Source of the DNA: Pseudomonas sp. PDM04
GTDB lineage: Bacteria; Pseudomonadota; Gammaproteobacteria; Pseudomonadales; Pseudomonadaceae
Assembly (NCBI RefSeq): GCF_014851765.1
Contig: NZ_JACVAI010000002.1
Coordinates: 806,001-870,000, forward strand
DNA: 64,000 bases
Direction of reading: 5' to 3'
The stretch's first letter is position 1, and each line of letters begins with the position of its first letter. Positions 55,428 to 64,000 of this stretch are shown piece after piece. The notes under the pieces are model-generated. The model searched no databases, had not been told where the DNA came from, and was given only the letters and a program-made list of their open reading frames with translations. The translations under genes were made by a program, and so were the position numbers.

Positions 55428-56234
55428 ATGCAACTCATCGATATCGGCGTCAACCTGACCAACCCCAGTTTCGCCGACAAACACCAGGCAGTACTCGAGC
55501 GCGCCCATGCCGCGGGCGTCTGTCAACTGGTGTTGACCGGCACCAGTGTCGAGGGCAGCGAGCAGGCGCTGGCATTGTGTCGACAGCTGGATGACAGCAC
55601 TCAACGGCTGTTCGCCACGGCCGGTATTCACCCGCATTCGGCCAGTGATTGGAACGCCGACAGCGCCCAGCGCCTGCGCAGTTTGCTCAGGGAGCCGAAC
55701 GTGGTGGCGGTGGGCGAATGCGGTCTGGACTTCAATCGCGACTTCTCGCCGCGCGCCCAGCAGGAAAAAGTCCTCGAAGAGCACCTGGCGCTGGCGGTCG
55801 AACTGCAACGCCCGGTGTTTCTCCACGAGCGTGACGCCAGTCAGCGTTTGCTGGAAATACTGCGCGACTACCGCGATCAGTTGCCGGCCGCCGTAGTCCA
55901 TTGCTTCACCGGCGAAAAGCCAGCGTTGTTCAGCTACCTCGACCTTGACCTGCACATCGGCATCACGGGGTGGATCTGCGATGAGCGTCGTGGCACGCAT
56001 TTGCATGCGCTGGTGAAAGAGGTCCCTCGCGGACGCCTGATGCTGGAGAGCGACGCACCCTATCTGCTGCCGCGCAGCCTGCGGCCCAAACCGAAAAATG
56101 GTCGCAACGAACCGGCCTACCTGACGGAAGTCTTGCGTGAAGTGGCCTTGCATAGAGGGGAAAGCGAGCAGGCCCTGGCAGCCCACAGCACCGCGTGTGC
56201 GCGGGCATTTTTCGGGTTGCCAGTGATCGACTGA
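55428..56234 (+). CDS. tatD: TatD-family metal-dependent hydrolase
   Basis: The 268-residue TIM-barrel hydrolase (DNase/3'-5' exonuclease in E. coli TatD) carries metal-binding sites: DIGVNLTNP (the TatD form of DTHCH), [31 protein letters not shown] and [10 protein letters not shown]. The WICDERRG segment marks TatD proper rather than YcfH or YjjV. The ATG at 55428 has TCCGAGGTAGC upstream. Confidence 0.9.
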   Translation: MQLIDIGVNLTNPSFADKHQAVLERAHAAGVCQLVLTGTSVEGSEQALALCRQLDDSTQRLFATAGIHPHSASDWNADSAQRLRSLLREPNVVAVGECGLDFNRDFSPRAQQEKVLEEHLALAVELQRPVFLHERDASQRLLEILRDYRDQLPAAVVHCFTGEKPALFSYLDLDLHIGITGWICDERRGTHLHALVKEVPRGRLMLESDAPYLLPRSLRPKPKNGRNEPAYLTEVLREVALHRGESEQALAAHSTACARAFFGLPVID

Positions 56235-56235
56235 T

Positions 56236-56263
56236 TGTGGGAGCGAGTCTGCTCGCTCCCACA
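56236..56263. repeat. compact REP hairpin
   Basis: TGTGGGAGCGAG (56236-56247) pairs exactly with CTCGCTCCCACA (56252-56263) with a TCTG loop. It lies between converging genes. Confidence 0.8.
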
Positions 56264-56275
56264 GGCGGGACACAT

Positions 56276-57505
56276 TCAGTGACTATTGCGCAGCATGTCT
56301 TTCGGTACGTACTTGCCGATCTCGAACTTGCCGATCGCCGCGCGGTGCACCTCGTCCGGGCCATCGGCCAGGCGCAGGGTGCGTTGCATCGCGTACATGT
56401 AGGCCAGCGGGAAATCGTTGGAAACCCCTGCCCCGCCATGCATCTGGATGGCCCGGTCGATGACCCGCAGCGCCACGTTCGGCGCGACCACCTTGATCTG
56501 CGCGATTTCGCTCTTCGCCACTTTGTTGCCGACGGTATCCATCATGTAGGCCGCTTTCAGGGTCAGCAGACGGGCCATGTCGATGTCCATCCGTGAGTCG
56601 GCAATCTTGTCGATGTTGCCACCCAGGCGCGCCAGCGGCTTGCCGAACGCCGTGCGGTTTACCGAGCGCTTGCACATCAGTTCCAGTGCACGCTCGGCCA
56701 TGCCGATCGAACGCATGCAGTGGTGAATACGACCCGGGCCGAGACGCCCCTGAGCGATTTCGAAGCCGCGACCTTCACCCAACAGTACGTTTTCATACGG
56801 CACCCGGACGTCTTCGAACAACACCTCGGCGTGGCCGTGTGGTGCGTCGTCGTAGCCGAACACCGGCAGCGGGCGGACGATCTTCACCCCGGGCGTATCC
56901 ACCGGCACCAGAATCATTGAATGCTGCGCGTGACGCGGCGCATCCGGGTTACTCAAGCCCATGAAGACAAGGATCTTGCAGCGCGGATCGCAGGCACCCG
57001 AGGTCCACCACTTCTTGCCGTTGATCACCCACTCGTCCCCGTCACGCACGGCACGGGCTGCCATGTTGGTGGCGTCGGAGGACGCCACGTCGGGTTCGGT
57101 CATGGCGAACGCCGAACGGATCTCGCCACGCAGCAACGGTTCAAGCCAGCGCTGCTTCTGTTCTTCGTTGGCGTAGCGCACCAGTACTTCCATGTTGCCC
57201 GTGTCGGGCGCCGAGCAGTTGAACGGCTCGGGACCCAGCAGCGAACGCCCCATGATTTCCGCCAATGGCGCATATTCGAGGTTGGTCAGGCCGGCACCGA
57301 GTTCGGACTCAGGCAGAAACAAATTCCACAGGCCTTCAGCCTTGGCCTTGAGTTTGAGTTCTTCCATTATCGCCGTCGGCTGCCAGCGGTCGCCCTCGGC
57401 AACCTGGCGCTCGAACACGGCTTCGGCGGGATAAACGTAGGCATCCATGAACGCGGTCACGCGCTCACGCAGTTCCTGAACCTTGGGCGAATAAGCGAAA
57501 TCCAT
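56276..57505 (-). CDS. acyl-CoA dehydrogenase
   Basis: The 409-residue flavoenzyme has the family order: [16 protein letters not shown] (flavin contact), [27 protein letters not shown] and the C-terminal [34 protein letters not shown]. It resembles the ACAD10/11-type group of longer chain enzymes. The ATG at 57505 has AAGGTAG upstream. It diverges from a LysR gene, which may control it. Confidence 0.92.
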   Translation of the reverse strand: MDFAYSPKVQELRERVTAFMDAYVYPAEAVFERQVAEGDRWQPTAIMEELKLKAKAEGLWNLFLPESELGAGLTNLEYAPLAEIMGRSLLGPEPFNCSAPDTGNMEVLVRYANEEQKQRWLEPLLRGEIRSAFAMTEPDVASSDATNMAARAVRDGDEWVINGKKWWTSGACDPRCKILVFMGLSNPDAPRHAQHSMILVPVDTPGVKIVRPLPVFGYDDAPHGHAEVLFEDVRVPYENVLLGEGRGFEIAQGRLGPGRIHHCMRSIGMAERALELMCKRSVNRTAFGKPLARLGGNIDKIADSRMDIDMARLLTLKAAYMMDTVGNKVAKSEIAQIKVVAPNVALRVIDRAIQMHGGAGVSNDFPLAYMYAMQRTLRLADGPDEVHRAAIGKFEIGKYVPKDMLRNSH

Positions 57506-57683
57506 GGGGCGGCTACCTTCTTGGGGGAGGTTGTTTAGGTCATGCAATCGATGCTAGAACAGCTACGAAAATTTACCTAGCCTATTCTCGGCGTGTATTA
57601 ACATTCATCACCGATATATGATCGGCTGATTGCCAAGGCCCCTGGCCTGATGAAAACCGCCCCTACAATAAGAGTGCAGCGCA

Positions 57684-58613
57684 ATGAATCTGAGCAAGGT
57701 CGACCTCAACCTTTTCATCGTCTTCGACGCGATCTACACCGAAGCCAACCTGACCCGTGCCGGGCAGATTGTCGGCATTACCCAACCGGCGGTGTCCAAT
57801 GCGCTGGCGCGGCTGCGCGAGACCTTCAACGATCCCCTGTTCGTGCGCACGGCCCAGGGCATGGTGCCGACACCGATGGCCCAGAACATCATCGGCCCGG
57901 TGCGCAACGCGCTCTCCCTGCTGCGCGTGTCGGTGCAGGAAAGCCGTATCTTCAACCCGCTGCAGGCGGTCAAGACGTATCGCATCAGCATGACCGACCT
58001 CACCGAAACGGTGATCCTGCCGCCGCTGTTCCAGCGCCTGCGTCGCCTGGCGCCGACGGTGATCATCGAAAGTTTCCTGGCCAAACGCCGCGAGACCACC
58101 AAGGAACTGGCTGCGGGGCGCCTGGACTTTGCCGTGGATGCGCCACTCAACACCGACCCGCAGGTGCGCCACGTCAAGTTGATGGAGGACCGCTACGTCT
58201 GTGCGATGCGCAAGGGCCATCCACTGGCGGGCAAGGACAAACTCACCCTCGACGATTACCTGGGCATGACCCATGTCCATATTTCCAGCCGCCGCAGCGG
58301 CCTGGGTCATGTCGACCTGGCCTTGGGCAAGATGGGGATCCAGCGCAAGATTGCCCTGCGGTCCCAGCATTACCAGATGGCCTCACAGGTGTTGCAACAG
58401 ACCGACATGGTCATGACCGTGCCGGAACGCTTCGCCCGTCGCAACGACCTGCTCGCCTTCAGCGTACCGGTCAACGACGTGCCGCCCGTGGAAACCCATC
58501 TCTACTGGCACGAAAGCACCGACCAGGACCCGGCCAACCGCTGGATGCGCGAGCAGATGATCGAGTTGTGCCAGCAGGTTACCGCGCAAGAGAAGAGGCT
58601 GGACAAGGTGTAA
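57684..58613 (+). CDS. LysR-family transcriptional regulator
   Basis: The 309-residue regulator has the N-terminal LNLFIVFDAIYTEANLTRAG helix-turn-helix part and the NodD/LeuO-like PLFVRTAQGMVPTPMAQ segment. The subgroup includes PA2449- or LeuO-like activators. It is 178 bases from the divergent acyl-CoA dehydrogenase gene. The ligand is unknown. Confidence 0.92.
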   Translation: MNLSKVDLNLFIVFDAIYTEANLTRAGQIVGITQPAVSNALARLRETFNDPLFVRTAQGMVPTPMAQNIIGPVRNALSLLRVSVQESRIFNPLQAVKTYRISMTDLTETVILPPLFQRLRRLAPTVIIESFLAKRRETTKELAAGRLDFAVDAPLNTDPQVRHVKLMEDRYVCAMRKGHPLAGKDKLTLDDYLGMTHVHISSRRSGLGHVDLALGKMGIQRKIALRSQHYQMASQVLQQTDMVMTVPERFARRNDLLAFSVPVNDVPPVETHLYWHESTDQDPANRWMREQMIELCQQVTAQEKRLDKV

Positions 58614-58660
58614 GGCCTGCACGGGGTGCCGCGATCGTCAGCCCCCCACGACTGCGCCCC

Positions 58661-58676
58661 TTGACGTAAACGTCAA
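58661..58676. promoter_or_regulatory. LiuR-type operator upstream of liuR
   Basis: TTGACGTAAACGTCAA is an inverted repeat of seven-base arms with an AA centre. It lies 42 bases before the liuR start, where it would cover the -35. Related sites occur at 62582 and 62626. Confidence 0.75.
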
Positions 58677-58718
58677 CCTGCCTTTAGTTTAGCGCCATGA
58701 CCTTTTTCGAGCGCTTCC

Positions 58719-59120
58719 ATGAGCAGCCAGACCTATAGCATCTCCGACCTCGCTCGCGAGCTCGACATCACCACGCGGGCCATTCGCTTTTACGAAGAGC
58801 AAGGCCTGCTCAGCCCGGAGCGACGTGGCCAGGAACGCATCTACTCGCCCCGCGACAAGGTCAGCCTGAAGTTGATCCTGCGGGGCAAGCGCATCGGCTT
58901 TTCGCTGGCCGAATGCCGCGAGTTGATCGAACTCTATGACCCGTCGAGCGGTAACACCAAGCAACTGCACAGCATGCTGGCAAAAATCAGCGAGCGTCGC
59001 GAACAGCTGGAACAACAGCTACTGGACATCGAACAGATGAAGCTGGAGCTTGATACAGCCGAAGAACGCTGTGTGCAGGCGCTCGAGCAAACCCTCAAGA
59101 GCCAGCAGGCTGTTCAATAA
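58719..59120 (+). CDS. liuR: MerR-family regulator of leucine/isovalerate utilisation LiuR
   Basis: The 133-residue MerR-type protein has the helix-turn-helix and wing YSISDLARELDITTRAIRFY, EEQGLLSPERRGQERIY and a C-terminal coiled coil without metal-binding cysteines, as in LiuR. LiuR controls branched-chain amino acid degradation genes in gamma- and betaproteobacteria. An autoregulatory palindrome precedes it, and target palindromes precede liuA. The HMG-CoA lyase gene follows on the same strand. Confidence 0.9.
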   Translation: MSSQTYSISDLARELDITTRAIRFYEEQGLLSPERRGQERIYSPRDKVSLKLILRGKRIGFSLAECRELIELYDPSSGNTKQLHSMLAKISERREQLEQQLLDIEQMKLELDTAEERCVQALEQTLKSQQAVQ

Positions 59121-59134
59121 TCAACGCCCCCGCG

Positions 59135-59232
59135 TGTGGGAGCGAGCCTGCTCGCGAAACGTCCGGACGGCGCAGGCCTTCAGACAGCCCGTGCCATCGT
59201 TCACGATCATCGCGAGCAAGCGGGCTCCCGCA
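59135..59232. repeat. inverted REP pair
   Basis: Arms 59135-59158 and 59209-59232 are near reverse complements of the GTGGGAGCGAGC type; the second has changed bases. It lies between liuR and mvaB. Confidence 0.8.
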
Positions 59233-59259
59233 GGCGGCCTCAACTACAGGTCCAATCCC

Positions 59260-60159
59260 ATGTCCCTACCCTCCCATGTGCGCCTGGTCGAAGTCGGCCC
59301 CCGCGACGGTCTGCAAAACGAAGCCCAACCGATCAGCGTCGCCGACAAGGTGCAACTGGTCGATGCGCTGACGGCCGCCGGCCTGGGCTATATAGAGGTC
59401 GGCAGTTTCGTTTCGCCCAAATGGGTACCGCAGATGGCGGGCTCGGCCGACGTCTTCGCGCAGATCCAACGCAAGCCTGGCGTGACCTACGGCGCGCTCG
59501 CCCCCAACCTGCGCGGTTTTGAAGACGCCCTCGCCAGCGGGGTCAAGGAAGTCGCGGTATTTGCCGCTGCGTCCGAAGCGTTTTCCCAGCGCAACATCAA
59601 TTGCTCGATCAGCGAAAGCCTGGAGCGTTTCGTGCCGATCATGGAAGCTGCCAGGCAGCACGGCGTTACCGTTCGCGGTTACGTGTCCTGTGTGCTGGGC
59701 TGCCCCTATGAAGGCCATGTCGCCCCGGAACAAGTGGCCCACGTCGCCCGCGAACTCTACGCCATGGGCTGCTATGAGGTTTCCCTGGGCGACACCATCG
59801 GCACCGGCACCGCAGGGGCTACGCGCAAGATGTTCGACGTGGTCTCGGCCGATGTACCGCGCGACAAACTGGCCGGGCATTTCCACGACACCTACGGCCA
59901 GGCCATGGCCAACATCTACGCCAGCCTGCTGGAAGGCATCTCGGTGTTCGACAGCTCGATTGCCGGCCTCGGCGGCTGCCCGTATGCCAAGGGCGCCAGC
60001 GGTAACGTTGCGACCGAGGACGTGGTCTACCTGCTCAACGGCCTTGGTATCGAATCCGGTATCGATCTGGACGCCCTGATCCGCGCGGGCCAGCAAATCA
60101 GCACAGTCCTGGGGCGTGCGAGCGGTTCGCGCGTGGCCAAGGCCCGAAGCGCGCAGTGA
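59260..60159 (+). CDS. mvaB: hydroxymethylglutaryl-CoA lyase (MvaB/LiuE)
   Basis: The 299-residue TIM-barrel enzyme splits HMG-CoA to acetoacetate and acetyl-CoA, the last step of leucine catabolism. Marks are VEVGPRDGLQNE, GSFVSPKWVPQMA, VSCVLGCPYEG, SLGDTIGTGT, GHFHDTYGQA and the GLGGCPYAKGASGN loop with the catalytic Cys. Its place before a CrcY-type RNA agrees with P. putida mvaB. The ATG at 60260-type motif start (59260) lacks a strong ribosome binding site. Confidence 0.95.
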   Translation: MSLPSHVRLVEVGPRDGLQNEAQPISVADKVQLVDALTAAGLGYIEVGSFVSPKWVPQMAGSADVFAQIQRKPGVTYGALAPNLRGFEDALASGVKEVAVFAAASEAFSQRNINCSISESLERFVPIMEAARQHGVTVRGYVSCVLGCPYEGHVAPEQVAHVARELYAMGCYEVSLGDTIGTGTAGATRKMFDVVSADVPRDKLAGHFHDTYGQAMANIYASLLEGISVFDSSIAGLGGCPYAKGASGNVATEDVVYLLNGLGIESGIDLDALIRAGQQISTVLGRASGSRVAKARSAQ

Positions 60160-60282
60160 GTGCGCGAAGGTGTTACCGCCCAGTGGGGAAAAGCGAGTAA
60201 CACGGAAACAAATTGTCAGGGTTTGCCTGAGAGAAAAACCCCACAAAATATTAAGCTATTGATTTTAAAGGATTTTAAAAAG

Positions 60283-60300
60283 TTGGCATGGCTTCTGCTA
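60283..60300 (+). promoter_or_regulatory. sigma54 promoter of the CrcY-type RNA
   Basis: TTGGCATGGCTTCTGCTA contains GG at 60285-60286 and GC at 60297-60298 with exactly 10 bases between, as required for -24/-12 recognition. Transcription should start near 60309. Confidence 0.8.
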
Positions 60301-60308
60301 TCTCTATG

Positions 60309-60684
60309 GCATAACAAGAATAAAAAGCAGCAAACCAATAAAAATAAGACGAAACGACTCTGACATAACAAGAACAACACGGCAGAGACGCAGCTAACAG
60401 ATTTTTTTGGAGAAGGTGTGCTTTTCAGGGTGCTTCTCGGAGTCACCCGCAACCGGGCAGAGAACAATAAAACTACCTTCAGGTAGCTCCCGAACTGGTT
60501 GGATCGCTCAGCGAAAAAGCAGATCAGCGCTCAAAAAAATACGTTTGCTCTTGATCCCGGATGGGGATCGCCAAAAACAGCGGTAAAGGGTAACGGTTAC
60601 CAAAAACAAGAACAGACCGCCCCTCAATAATAAAAAAAGAGCACGCGCAACGAAAATTAAAGGGGAGCCTCGGCTCCCCTTTGT
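60309..60684 (+). ncRNA. crcY: CrcY small RNA (Hfq/Crc decoy)
   Basis: CrcY and its sister CrcZ bind Hfq-Crc and free catabolic messages from repression; both are driven by CbrB and sigma54. Evidence here is the sigma54 promoter and at least six A-rich CA-type motifs (60313-60323, 60337-60347, 60367-60379, 60463-60472, 60605-60614, 60626-60634). A terminator lies at 60659-60682, and the position just after mvaB is that known for crcY in P. putida. The length of about 375 bases fits. The start is inferred from the promoter. Confidence 0.85.
60659..60684 (+). terminator. terminator of the CrcY-type RNA
   Basis: AAAGGGGAGCC (60659-60669) and GGCTCCCCTTT (60672-60682) form the stem, followed by a short T stretch. 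Confidence 0.85.
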
Positions 60685-60718
60685 GCTGCCTGCGATCCAG
60701 CTTTTTCTCGATCAGTCA

Positions 60719-60807
60719 GTGGGAGCGAGCCTGCTCGCGAAAGCGATAGACCGGTCAACTTTCATTGCCAACCGATACACCGTCTTCGCGGGCAGGCTCG
60801 CTCCCAC
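60719..60807. repeat. inverted REP pair
   Basis: Arms 60719-60741 and 60785-60807 are near reverse complements of the GTGGGAGCGAGC type. They lie between the small RNA gene and the acyl-CoA synthetase gene. Confidence 0.88.
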
Positions 60808-60817
60808 CGGAGGATTG

Positions 60818-62515
60818 TCAGGCCTGGTTGATGCGCAGCTCCTCGATGCTGATCTCGCGCATCCGGAACTTCTGGATCTTGCCGGTCACGGTCATCGGGA
60901 ATTCCTCGACGAACTTGAAGTAGCGTGGCGTCTTGAAGTGCGCAATGCGCTCCTTGCACCAGGCCTGCAGCTCCTGCTCGGTGGCGCTGTGACCGGGGTG
61001 GAACTTGATCCAGGCGACGATTTCCTCGCCGTAGCGCGAGCACGGGATGCCGATCACTTGCACGTCGGCCACCGCCGGGTGGGTGAAGAAGAACTCCTCC
61101 AGCTCCCGTGGGTAAATGTTTTCACCGCCACGGATGATCATGTCCTTGTTGCGTCCGGCAATGCACACATACCCTTCGTCGTTCATGCTCGCCAGGTCAC
61201 CGGTGTGCATCCAGCCCGCCTGGTCGATCGCCTGCGCGGTGCCTTCGGGATTGTTCCAGTAGCCAAGCATCACGCTGTAGCCACGCGTGCAGAGCTCGCC
61301 AATGGTGCCACGGGGCACCAGGTTGCCCGCCTCGTCGATGATCTTGCTCTCCAGTTGCGGCTGAGTGCGGCCGACCGTGGTCACCCGTAACTCCAGATCG
61401 TCTGATGGACCGGTCTGCATCGACACCGGACTGGTTTCGGTCATGCCATAGGCGATCTGCACTTCGCTCATGTGCATTTCACCGATGACCCGGCGCATGA
61501 CTTCGATCGGGCAGGTGGCGCCGGCCATGATCCCGGTGCGCAGGGTGGAGAGGTCGAACTCGGCGCGCCGGGGCTGATCAAGCATCGCGATGAACATGGT
61601 CGGCACGCCGTACAGCGCCGTGGCGTTTTCTTCGGCAACGGTGGTCAGGGTCAACAACGGGTCGAAGGCATCGTTGGGGTAAATCATGGTGCTGCCGTGG
61701 GTAATGCAGCCGAGGTTCCCCATGACCATGCCGAAACAGTGATACAGCGGCACCGGGATCACCAACCGATCTTGAGCGGTCAGGCCCAGGCTCTCACCGA
61801 CCATGTAGCCATTGTTGAGAATGTTGTAATGACTGAGGGTCGCACCCTTGGGAAAGCCGGTGGTGCCGGAGGTGTACTGGATGTTCACGGGCTGATCGAA
61901 ATGCAGGCTGTCCTGACGCTCGCGCAGTTGTTCGGCGGAGACACCGGCGGCCAGATCAGTCAGCTGCGACCAGGGCAGGAAACCCGATGGCGCCTGCGAA
62001 TCGAGGCTGATCACGCCGCGCAGGTCCGGCAGTCGTTCGCTCTGCAACTGGCCGATGGATTGCTCCGCCAGCTCCGGCACCAGCCCCTGGAGCATGCCGT
62101 GATAGTTGGACGTCTTGAAGGCGCCTGCGCAGACCAGCCATTGGGAGCCTGACTGCTTCAACACGTATTCGAGTTCCGAGCTGCGATAAGCCGGGTTGAT
62201 GTTGACAAGAATCACGCCGATCTTCGCACTGGCGAACTGAATGATGCACCACTGTGCACAGTTGGGCGCCCAGATACCCAGGCGGTCACCGGCCTGCAGG
62301 CCCAACGCCAGCAGTGCCCGGGCATGCAGGTCCACCGTGTCGGACAGTTGCCGCCAGGAATATCGCAGCTGTTGATGGCGCACCACCAGCGCCTCCCCGT
62401 CCGGGTACCGCGCCACGGTGTTGTCGAACGCCTGCCCGATGGTCATCGCCAGCAAGGCTTTATCCTGGGAACCACGGGTGTAACTGCGCTGCGGACCTGC
62501 ACTGGGTTGATCCAT
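60818..62515 (-). CDS. AMP-binding acyl-CoA synthetase of the liu cluster
   Basis: The 565-residue adenylate-forming enzyme activates a carboxylic acid to its CoA thioester. Motifs are [19 protein letters not shown] (P-loop-like), [11 protein letters not shown], the [15 protein letters not shown] segment, MHTGDLASM and the C-terminal Lys in TGKIQKF. A medium-chain or branched-chain acid is likely because it is divergent from liuA and shares its LiuR-type sites. Exact substrate unknown. Confidence 0.92.
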   Translation of the reverse strand: MDQPSAGPQRSYTRGSQDKALLAMTIGQAFDNTVARYPDGEALVVRHQQLRYSWRQLSDTVDLHARALLALGLQAGDRLGIWAPNCAQWCIIQFASAKIGVILVNINPAYRSSELEYVLKQSGSQWLVCAGAFKTSNYHGMLQGLVPELAEQSIGQLQSERLPDLRGVISLDSQAPSGFLPWSQLTDLAAGVSAEQLRERQDSLHFDQPVNIQYTSGTTGFPKGATLSHYNILNNGYMVGESLGLTAQDRLVIPVPLYHCFGMVMGNLGCITHGSTMIYPNDAFDPLLTLTTVAEENATALYGVPTMFIAMLDQPRRAEFDLSTLRTGIMAGATCPIEVMRRVIGEMHMSEVQIAYGMTETSPVSMQTGPSDDLELRVTTVGRTQPQLESKIIDEAGNLVPRGTIGELCTRGYSVMLGYWNNPEGTAQAIDQAGWMHTGDLASMNDEGYVCIAGRNKDMIIRGGENIYPRELEEFFFTHPAVADVQVIGIPCSRYGEEIVAWIKFHPGHSATEQELQAWCKERIAHFKTPRYFKFVEEFPMTVTGKIQKFRMREISIEELRINQA

Positions 62516-62581
62516 GACGACCCCTATTGTCTTTATTGGTGGGTTGTTATCTATCTTGAACTGGCCCTACTGTCGCTCAAG

Positions 62582-62597
62582 TTGACGTTAACGTAAA
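62582..62597. promoter_or_regulatory. LiuR-type operator 1 in the acyl-CoA synthetase/liuA gap
   Basis: TTGACGTTAACGTAAA shares the ACGT-N2-ACGT core with the liuR-upstream site. It lies 67 bases before the acyl-CoA synthetase start on the other strand. Confidence 0.75.
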
Positions 62598-62625
62598 GGG
62601 TGATTGACAGCCATTCGTCACAGGC

Positions 62626-62639
62626 TTACGTTAACGTAA
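62626..62639. promoter_or_regulatory. LiuR-type operator 2 in the acyl-CoA synthetase/liuA gap
   Basis: TTACGTTAACGTAA is a perfect 14-base palindrome 55 bases before liuA. Its centre is 43 bases from that of operator 1, close to four helical turns. Confidence 0.75.
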
Positions 62640-62694
62640 AGGTGAGAGCCCTGTCAGTGCCTCCCCAACCTACAAAAAAGCCAAAAGGTGACCC

Positions 62695-63858
62695 ATGCGC
62701 TATCCATCCCTGAACTTTGCCCTCGGCGAAACCATCGACATGCTGCGCGACCAGGTTCAAGCCTTTGTCGGGGACGAGATCGCCCCACGCGCTGCTCAGA
62801 TCGACATCGATAACCTGTTCCCCGCCGATCTGTGGCGCAAATTCGGCGACATGGGCCTGCTGGGCATCACCGTTGCGGAAGAGTACGGCGGTGCTGGTCT
62901 GGGTTACCTGGCGCACGTGGTGGCCATGGAAGAAATCAGCCGCGGCTCGGCCTCGGTCGCCCTGTCCTACGGCGCCCACTCCAACCTCTGCGTCAACCAG
63001 ATCAACCGCAACGGCAATCACGAACAGAAGAGCAAATACCTGCCGAAGCTGATCAGCGGCGAGCACATCGGCGCCCTGGCCATGAGCGAACCCAACGCCG
63101 GTTCCGACGTGGTGTCGATGAAATTGCGCGCCGACAAGCGCGGCGATCACTATGTCCTCAACGGCAGCAAGACCTGGATCACCAACGGCCCCGACGCCAA
63201 CACCTACGTGATCTACGCCAAGACTGACCTGGAAAAGGGCCCTCACGGCATCACCGCCTTCATCGTCGAGCGCGACTGGAAAGGCTTCAGCCGCAGCAAC
63301 AAGTTCGACAAGCTCGGCATGCGCGGTTCGAACACTTGCGAACTGTTTTTCGATGACGTCGAAGTCCCGGAAGAAAACATCCTCGGCGTGCTCAATGGCG
63401 GCGTGAAAGTGTTGATGAGCGGCCTCGACTATGAGCGTGTGGTGCTCTCTGGCGGCCCGACCGGGATCATGCAGGCTTGCATGGACCTGATCGTGCCGTA
63501 CATCCACGACCGCAAGCAGTTCGGCCAGAGCATCGGCGAATTCCAGCTGATCCAGGGCAAGGTCGCCGACATGTACACCCAGCTCAATGCCAGCCGTGCC
63601 TATCTGTACGCCGTCGCGCAAGCCTGCGAGCGCGGCGAAACCACGCGCAAGGACGCTGCCGGGGTGATTCTCTACAGCGCCGAACGCGCCACGCAAATGG
63701 CCCTCGACGCGATCCAGATTCTCGGTGGCAACGGCTACATCAACGAATTCCCGGCCGGACGTCTGTTGCGTGACGCCAAGCTGTATGAAATCGGTGCGGG
63801 CACCAGCGAGATCCGCCGCATGTTGATCGGTCGCGAACTGTTCAACGAAACCCGCTGA
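62695..63858 (+). CDS. liuA: isovaleryl-CoA dehydrogenase
   Basis: The 387-residue flavoenzyme oxidises isovaleryl-CoA to 3-methylcrotonyl-CoA in leucine catabolism. Family motifs are present: [34 protein letters not shown], the acyl-CoA-site Glu in [14 protein letters not shown] (Glu at the IVD-specific position), and [22 protein letters not shown]. Two LiuR-type sites lie in front. liuB follows after 13 bases. Confidence 0.96.
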   Translation: MRYPSLNFALGETIDMLRDQVQAFVGDEIAPRAAQIDIDNLFPADLWRKFGDMGLLGITVAEEYGGAGLGYLAHVVAMEEISRGSASVALSYGAHSNLCVNQINRNGNHEQKSKYLPKLISGEHIGALAMSEPNAGSDVVSMKLRADKRGDHYVLNGSKTWITNGPDANTYVIYAKTDLEKGPHGITAFIVERDWKGFSRSNKFDKLGMRGSNTCELFFDDVEVPEENILGVLNGGVKVLMSGLDYERVVLSGGPTGIMQACMDLIVPYIHDRKQFGQSIGEFQLIQGKVADMYTQLNASRAYLYAVAQACERGETTRKDAAGVILYSAERATQMALDAIQILGGNGYINEFPAGRLLRDAKLYEIGAGTSEIRRMLIGRELFNETR

Positions 63859-63871
63859 GACGGAGCTGCCC

Positions 63872-64000
63872 ATGGCTATCCTGCACACCCAGCTCAACCC
63901 TCGCTCGGCGGAGTTCGCCACCAACAGCGCGGCCATGCTCAAACAGGTCGACGCCCTGCATACCCTGCTCGCACAGGTGCAGCAAGGTGGCGGCCCGAAG
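63872..64000 (+). CDS. liuB: 3-methylcrotonyl-CoA carboxylase beta subunit, N-terminal part
   Basis: The first 43 codons of a gene cut by the window end. The start MAILHTQLNPRSAEF and the segment MLKQVDALHTLLAQVQQGGG are those of methylcrotonyl-CoA carboxylase beta subunits (carboxyltransferase part of the biotin enzyme). Position 13 bases after liuA agrees with the liuAB order known from P. aeruginosa. Confidence 0.9.
   Translation, partial: MAILHTQLNPRSAEFATNSAAMLKQVDALHTLLAQVQQGGGPK

Noticed and set aside
60160-60363. 67-codon frame after mvaB
   Set aside because: It is Lys/Asn-rich read-through of the AT-rich promoter and 5' part of the CrcY-type RNA.

Overview
The window is chromosomal DNA of a Pseudomonas of the fluorescens type. 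The evidence is the oprI lipoprotein gene, the minCDE-rluA-apeB block, the ohrR-ohr and efp-earP pairs, a CrcY-type RNA beside a leucine-catabolic cluster, and many paired REP palindromes of the GTGGGAGCGAGC / GCTCGCGA kind that litter fluorescens-group intergenic DNA. No tRNA, rRNA, transposase, integrase or CRISPR array was seen.

Layout. (1) 1-15.7 kb is a purine-ring catabolic region: the tail of an AzgA-type purine permease, then, after about 7 kb of other genes, HIU hydrolase (uraH), allantoinase (puuE), OHCU decarboxylase (uraD), allantoicase (alc), ureidoglycolate lyase (allA), membrane urate hydroxylase (puuD), an NCS2 urate/xanthine permease and a Tsx-like outer membrane channel. Together they would carry urate in and degrade it to glyoxylate and urea. 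Between permease and uraH sits an accessory segment (about 0.3-7.6 kb) with a LysE exporter, an 1081-residue toxin-like protein (pore-forming-type hydrophobic core plus weak RTX-like repeats) and two paralogous proteins of unknown function. This is the least understood part of the window. (2) 15.7-27 kb: patatin-like phospholipase, lipid A acyltransferase, minCDE, rluA, apeB, a 58-residue membrane protein, a large MscS-type channel and the cold-shock helicase deaD. (3) 27-46 kb: crotonase, spermidine-synthase-like protein, type II DAHP synthase, a YcaQ-family glycosylase, LysR/TauE genes, ohrR-ohr, an esterase, efp with its rhamnosyltransferase earP, a Gre-like factor, cysB, a UspA protein, a 5'-nucleotidase, panE-thioredoxin, a PilZ protein and a type I DAHP synthase. 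(4) 46-57.5 kb: oprI facing an L,D-transpeptidase, tesA and an ABC exporter, greB, DoxX, an MltF-type transglycosylase, tatD and an acyl-CoA dehydrogenase. (5) 57.7-64 kb: leucine/isovalerate catabolism (liuR, HMG-CoA lyase, acyl-CoA synthetase, liuA, start of liuB) with a sigma54-driven CrcY RNA in the gap after the lyase.

Regulatory sequence is unusually legible. Matching operators flank uraH and puuE, a 34-base element is shared by ohrR and ohr, three LiuR-type palindromes mark liuR and the liuA/acyl-CoA synthetase gap, and a -24/-12 promoter precedes CrcY. Coordinates of starts were chosen from ribosome binding sites. Functions rest on family recognition by eye, without database searches.
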